From Actinoalloteichus hymeniacidonis (GTDB lineage: Bacteria > Actinomycetota > Actinomycetes > Mycobacteriales > Pseudonocardiaceae), in contig NZ_JACHIS010000001.1 in the NCBI RefSeq assembly GCF_014203365.1, positions 1,922,001 through 1,986,000 of the forward strand: a DNA stretch of 64,000 nt. The letters run 5' to 3'. The notes under the pieces were generated by a model. It had not been told where the DNA came from, ran no database searches, and was given only the letters and a program-made list of their open reading frames with translations. Of the stretch, positions 60,542-64,000 are shown piece after piece. The position numbers and the translations under genes are program-made. The first letter of the stretch is position 1. Every line of letters begins with the position of its first letter.

Positions 60542-61726
60542 ATGTCCATCACAGTCGGTTCGGCGCCCCTGCGCATCGTCGTCGCTCCCAGCGGCTTCAA
60601 GGAATCCCTGGACGCCGAATCGGTCGCCGAAGCCATCACCGCAGGCGTGCGCCGCGTGGTTCCCGACGCGATCGTCGATTCGATCCCGCTGGTCGACGGA
60701 GGTGAGGGCTCCGCGCGCACCCTCGCAGCCGCCACCGGCGGCACCGTGATCCCGATGACGGTCACCGGCCCGATGGGCACCCCCGTCGACGCGCATTTCG
60801 CCATCCTCGGCGGCCCCGGACCCCGCCGGGCCGTGGTGGAGATGGCGGCGGCGGCAGGCCTTCGGTTGGTGCCCAGGGAATGCCGCGACCCCGGACGCAC
60901 CACCACGCGAGGCGTCGGCGAACTGATTCTCGCCGCCCTGGACCACGGTTGCAGGCAGATCCTGATCGGCTGCGGCGACTCCGGAACCTGCGACGGGGGA
61001 GCGGGCGCGCTCCAGGCGCTCGGCGTGCGACTCACCGACCGGGAAGGCCGGACGATCGGTCCGGGCGGCGCGAACCTCACCGAGGTCCACCACATCGACG
61101 TCACCGGGCTGGACCCACGACTGGCCGAGACGAGCATCGTGCTGGCCTGCAACCAACACAACCTGCTCACCGGACCCGCAGGCGTCGCCCGCGTCTTCGG
61201 ACCGCAGAAGGGCGCCGACGCGGCACAGACCGAACGACTCGCCGCCGCAATGGACCAATGGTCCTCGGTACTGGCCGAACACTGCGGCCGGGACCTCGGT
61301 TCGGCACCGGGCAGCGGCGCCTCCGGCGGCCTCGGCGCAGGCCTGGCCGGTGTGCTCGGCGCCCGACTCCGACCCCGGTTCGAGGTGCTCCTGGACCACG
61401 TCGACCTGGACGCGGCCCTGGCGGGCGCCGACCTGATCATCACCGCCGAGGGCGCCATCGATTTCCAGACACCACGCGGAAAGGTGCCCGCCGAGGTGGC
61501 CCGGCGGGCCAAGCCCTACGGCAAACCGGTGATCGCCCTAGCGGGCACCATCGGAAGGGGAGCCCGCGACAACTACGCGGCGGGCATCGACGCTTTCGCA
61601 GGCATCCTGGCCGCCCCCGTCGAGTTGACCGAGGCCATCGCCAGAGCCGCCGAACTGATCACCGACGCCACCGAACGCACCCTGCGTTTGGTCCTGGTCG
61701 GCGCCGCGATGCACCGGGCGGCGTGA
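60542..61726 (+). CDS. glycerate kinase, GarK/GlxK type
   Basis: Class of ATP-dependent glycerate 2-kinases, 394 aa. Conserved parts: VVAPSGFKESLDAESVAEAI at the start, PLVDGGEGSARTL with the glycerate-binding Asp, IGCGDSGTCDGGAGALQALG, FGPQKGA and TAEGAIDFQTPRGKVP. It phosphorylates glycerate to 2-phosphoglycerate for lower glycolysis. ATG at 60542 after AAGGAGAAAG. Downstream of the DASS transporter gene and probably in the same regulon, forming an uptake and use module. A long hairpin ends the unit. Confidence 0.95.
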   Translation: MSITVGSAPLRIVVAPSGFKESLDAESVAEAITAGVRRVVPDAIVDSIPLVDGGEGSARTLAAATGGTVIPMTVTGPMGTPVDAHFAILGGPGPRRAVVEMAAAAGLRLVPRECRDPGRTTTRGVGELILAALDHGCRQILIGCGDSGTCDGGAGALQALGVRLTDREGRTIGPGGANLTEVHHIDVTGLDPRLAETSIVLACNQHNLLTGPAGVARVFGPQKGADAAQTERLAAAMDQWSSVLAEHCGRDLGSAPGSGASGGLGAGLAGVLGARLRPRFEVLLDHVDLDAALAGADLIITAEGAIDFQTPRGKVPAEVARRAKPYGKPVIALAGTIGRGARDNYAAGIDAFAGILAAPVELTEAIARAAELITDATERTLRLVLVGAAMHRAA

Positions 61727-61757
61727 GGACGGGCGGGGTGGGTTTCTGACCGAGATC

Positions 61758-61792
61758 GGTGCGCCTCCGACCACGGTGGTCGGGGGCGCACC
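61758..61792. terminator. bidirectional terminator hairpin
   Basis: GGTGCGCCTCCGACCA, a 3-base loop, then TGGTCGGGGGCGCACC: 16-bp arms with one T-G wobble. It lies between the glycerate kinase gene and the convergent DUF397 gene, 31 bases after the former stop, and could end transcripts from both sides. Confidence 0.8.
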
Positions 61793-61802
61793 GCCCGCGC
61801 GC

Positions 61803-62000
61803 TCAGCCGAGCCGCCCGGCTTTCACCGCCGTCAGTAGGGCACCGAAGGCGGCGCTCCCGACGACGAGCGTCCCGCCTTCGCGGTTCTTGGTGTCCCGGA
61901 TACCGACTAAGCCGGGGGCTTGGCCGATCTCGACGCAGTTCGTTGACTCTCCTGATCGCGAGGACTTCCTCCAGCGGCCGGGTCTACGGGGACCGGTCAT
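61803..62000 (-). CDS. DUF397 protein, copy A
   Basis: Small protein of 65 aa with the DUF397 pattern: WRKSSRSGESTNCVEIG near the N-terminus and IRDTKNREGGTLVVGSAAF later. In streptomycetes these proteins pair with XRE regulators and act in development or secondary metabolism. The ATG at 62000 is preferred because AAGGAG lies nine bases upstream; an ATG at 62009 would touch it. No XRE gene adjoins this copy. It is very similar to copy B at 62.9-63.1 kb. Confidence 0.88.
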   Translation of the reverse strand: MTGPRRPGRWRKSSRSGESTNCVEIGQAPGLVGIRDTKNREGGTLVVGSAAFGALLTAVKAGRLG

Positions 62001-62077
62001 AGAGCTCATCTCCTTGACGGTGGGGGTCTGCGTGCGCCGCGATGAGACGGACAGCAGGCTATCTATCCCGGACCGCC

Positions 62078-62548
62078 CTAGTTGATTCCAAAAGGAAGGT
62101 CTACCAATACGGCAGAGCGGTTCTCCAACAAGAAGTCACGGACAACGGTGGGCTTGAGGTCGTATTCGCCCAGCCGCTCCAACGGGATCCGCTCCACCTC
62201 GTAACCACCTCGGTGAACGTCAGTGTGCTCGTCACCGGTCCGCAACGACTCATCAAGGGTGATCAGGCTGGCCGCGAAGAAGTACTGCACGCTCTGACCA
62301 CCCTCAGCGACGGACGTGACGAGGGTCAACTGCTGCCCGATCACTGCCTTCGCGCCGAGCTCTTCCAGCAGTTCACGCTCCAACGCGGCCTCGCGACTGA
62401 CATCCCCAGGCTCGATACCCCCGCCCGGCGTCGTCCAGTATGGCGCTACCCCAGCCTTGGTGCGTTTGATCGTCACCAGCCGGAGTTCGCGATCGATCAG
62501 CACAGCACGAGCCGACCGCCGTACGATTGGCACCACCGTTGAGTTCAC
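62078..62548 (-). CDS. Nudix hydrolase
   Basis: Nudix-fold protein of 156 aa. The Nudix box is complete: GGGIEPGD, then REAALERELLEELGA, with the Glu residues that bind the metal. Flanking strands VRRSARAVLIDRELRLVTIKR and YWTTPGG match NUDIX proteins acting on nucleotide-linked substrates. GTG start at 62548 after GGGAG. It stands between two DUF397 genes on the same strand. Substrate cannot be told; housecleaning of oxidised nucleotides or a signalling nucleotide is possible. Confidence 0.9.
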   Translation of the reverse strand: MNSTVVPIVRRSARAVLIDRELRLVTIKRTKAGVAPYWTTPGGGIEPGDVSREAALERELLEELGAKAVIGQQLTLVTSVAEGGQSVQYFFAASLITLDESLRTGDEHTDVHRGGYEVERIPLERLGEYDLKPTVVRDFLLENRSAVLVDLPFGIN

Positions 62549-62911
62549 CGTGATCTCCCTGCCACCGAATTAGTTCCGCGCAATTTCTTACGGCGCCGTA
62601 GGAACTTTCAGCCTGCCACTGCCTTCGTCAGCAGTGCGCACCACCTTTAGCGGAATCGAGCTGTCGGTAGGCGATCGGCGATGCTGGCTCGGCTGTCAAG
62701 GTCAAGGTGGGGCCGGGGATCCAGGTTTTCGCCAGGCCACGGCGACCACATCCAGCGAGCGCACCGGCAGACTCCGCACCCGGATCGACCGCATGACGAA
62801 TAGCGCTACTGGGTCTCGCTTGTCGACTACCCGATGCTCGCCGAGCGCGGTGCTGTTCTGCCACCTCCGGACGAGTGGCGGCCGTTCATGGGGCGAACGG
62901 CCGCCACTGGT
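62549..62911. other. 363-base spacer
   Basis: No supportable gene. The base composition falls near 62570-62660. The region lies between a Nudix gene and a DUF397 gene that point the same way and should contain the Nudix promoter. Confidence 0.4.
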
Positions 62912-63100
62912 TCACTGCAGCTTGTCAGCGCGGATCGCTGTGAGAAACGAGCGGAACGCGGCTGGGGAGACGACGAGCGTGCCGCCGTCCCGGTTCTTGG
63001 TGTCTCGGATGCCGATTAAGCCGGGGGCTTGGCCGATCTCGACGCAGTTCGTTGCTGTGGCCGATCGCGTCGATTTTCGCCAGCGGCTAGGTAGGCTCAT
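62912..63100 (-). CDS. DUF397 protein, copy B
   Basis: DUF397 protein of 62 aa, with SRWRKSTRSATATNCVEIG and IRDTKNRDGGTLVVSPAAF. The ATG at 63100 is chosen, with GAGGAG nine bases upstream, the same arrangement as in copy A. The gene begins inside the last codons of the XRE gene, so they are translationally coupled, the usual layout for this pair. It may modulate the XRE protein by direct binding, as shown for related pairs such as BldB-type systems and toxin-antitoxin-like pairs, but here that is inference. Confidence 0.9.
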   Translation of the reverse strand: MSLPSRWRKSTRSATATNCVEIGQAPGLIGIRDTKNRDGGTLVVSPAAFRSFLTAIRADKLQ

Positions 63101-63959
63101 GAAGGTCATCTCCTCGACGGTGGTGGTCTGCGTACCTCGTGATGAGCCGGGCGGACTCCTCAGTGCTCATCGCGACGGCCAGCAGGCTATCCCGTGCCTT
63201 CAGAAATGATCTTGTGTCACTCCGTCGGTGCAAGAACGTTCCTGAGTCGACGTGCTCCAAATGCAGTACCGGAGTCGCCTCGGCGAACTCCATCAGAAAC
63301 CACCCACCTGACAGTGCAGGGTGATATCCGGCGCTCACCGGAATCACCCGGATATCGACATCCGAGCGGTGACTCATCTCCACCAGGTGATTGCACTGTT
63401 CAGCCATCACCGCCCGCCCGCCGATCTGTCGGACCAGTACCGGCTCGTCGATGATCGCCGTGAACTGCGTGTCCGACTCGGCGAGCATCCGTTGTCGAGC
63501 CATCCGATACATGACTAGGCCATCAACCTCTGTTGGTGAAACGCGTTCAGGATCTGCGGACATGATCGCCCTTGCATATCCCAACGTCTGGCACAGTCCT
63601 GGGACGAGGAGCGGGTTCACGTCAGTGATTGCCACCGCGTCGCGCTCGTACTTGATCAATGTGGACAGATGGGGCGAGGTGCCCTGATGGTGCAGTGCGG
63701 ACCACGCCTCGCGGTCGACATCCCGGGCCATTTCGATGATGCGGTCTCGAACATCGGGCGCTGCTCCGATCGCACCGAGGATCGTTGCCACTTCGTTTTC
63801 TTTGGGGACTCTGGCACCACTCTCGGCACGCGAAATCACGCTGTGGTTGACCCTTAACCGCCGTGCGATCTCGCGCACTGTCAGCTTGTTCTCGGTTCGC
63901 GCGGCCCGAAGGGAATCGGCGAGGGCCCGGGCTCGCGGGGAGCGGTTAACACTGGGCAT
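63087..63959 (-). CDS. XRE helix-turn-helix regulator with DUF5753 domain
   Basis: Regulator of 290 aa. The N-terminal XRE helix-turn-helix is clear (LTVREIARRLRVNHSVISRAESG) and the remainder is the DUF5753 region (LIKYERDAVAITDVNPLLVPGLCQT, then IDEPVLVRQIGG and RVIPVSAGYHPALSGGWFLMEF), the standard partner of DUF397 proteins in actinobacteria. The ATG at 63959 is chosen because the conserved part starts there. Two TGCACCA repeats directly upstream may be its own operator. These proteins often control antibiotic or morphological genes. Confidence 0.93.
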   Translation of the reverse strand: MPSVNRSPRARALADSLRAARTENKLTVREIARRLRVNHSVISRAESGARVPKENEVATILGAIGAAPDVRDRIIEMARDVDREAWSALHHQGTSPHLSTLIKYERDAVAITDVNPLLVPGLCQTLGYARAIMSADPERVSPTEVDGLVMYRMARQRMLAESDTQFTAIIDEPVLVRQIGGRAVMAEQCNHLVEMSHRSDVDIRVIPVSAGYHPALSGGWFLMEFAEATPVLHLEHVDSGTFLHRRSDTRSFLKARDSLLAVAMSTEESARLITRYADHHRRGDDLHEPT

Positions 63960-63980
63960 TGCACCACTGTAGCTGCACCA
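63960..63980. promoter_or_regulatory. direct repeat TGCACCA before the XRE gene
   Basis: TGCACCA occurs at 63960-63966 and 63974-63980, 14 bases apart, immediately upstream of the XRE start codon. Repeats of this spacing at the start could be an autoregulatory operator. The promoter itself may lie past the window edge. Confidence 0.35.
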
Positions 63981-64000
63981 GAGGTATTGGTTCACCTGCT

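Noticed and set aside
62628-62864. Possible small gene on the minus strand between the Nudix and DUF397 genes.
   Set aside because: No ribosome site, no recognisable motif and low similarity to any family pattern.

Overview
The window is high-GC, gene-dense DNA with many GTG starts and 1- to 4-base stop/start overlaps. Together with DUF397/XRE pairs, a WYL regulator, F420-type enzymes and mycofactocin-free actinobacterial two-component systems, this points to a filamentous actinomycete, probably Pseudonocardiaceae (Actinoalloteichus-like; genus is inference). No tRNA, rRNA, CRISPR, insertion sequence or phage gene was recognised.

Positions 1 to about 16 kb look like a terpenoid-hybrid biosynthetic cluster. 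A leftward operon holds a second-type polyprenyl synthetase with an altered IPP site, a short tryptophan-2,3-dioxygenase-family protein, an FAD epoxidase-like protein and a normal polyprenyl diphosphate synthase cut by the left edge. A TetR gene and a clean palindrome separate it from a rightward set: P450, 3Fe-4S ferredoxin, class A FAD monooxygenase, epoxide-hydrolase-fold protein, acyl-CoA-dehydrogenase-fold flavin oxygenase and a Pyr4/PaxB-type membrane terpene cyclase. A leftward ispH-dxs-ispG-luxR set would boost C5 precursor supply. Prenyl synthase, IPPS-like prenyltransferase, epoxidase and Pyr4-type cyclase together mirror the fungal indole-diterpene core (paxG, paxC, paxM, paxB) and resemble bacterial xiamycin-type pathways. 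The prediction is an indole terpenoid that is then oxidised, perhaps with indole ring opening.

From 16 to 42 kb the genes are mixed: a DesK/NarL-type two-component system and a lipoprotein serine hydrolase; a translationally coupled Baeyer-Villiger monooxygenase and beta-propeller hydrolase; an S9 peptidase; a GH3 glycosidase with twin operators and a LacI regulator; a split AbrB pair; F420-type enzymes; a PhoD-like phosphatase; an SDR/WYL pair; and a leftward sugar-catabolism operon (Gfo/Idh/MocA, DUF6807, cupin) under a LacI-type operator.

From 42.8 to 55.8 kb lies a four-gene operon for an iterative PUFA-synthase-like (secondary lipid) megasynthase: ER-ER-KS-AT-ACP-KR, KS-AT-DH-PPTase, a free ACP and an alpha/beta hydrolase. 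All four genes are joined by overlaps of 1 to 4 bases.

From 56 to 61.7 kb an acidic secreted protein, an OmpR-type two-component system, a DASS-family transporter and a glycerate kinase form a carboxylate-uptake module. Two near-identical 19-bp palindromic sites mark its two promoters. The right end carries a Nudix protein and two closely related DUF397 genes, one of them overlapping an XRE regulator.
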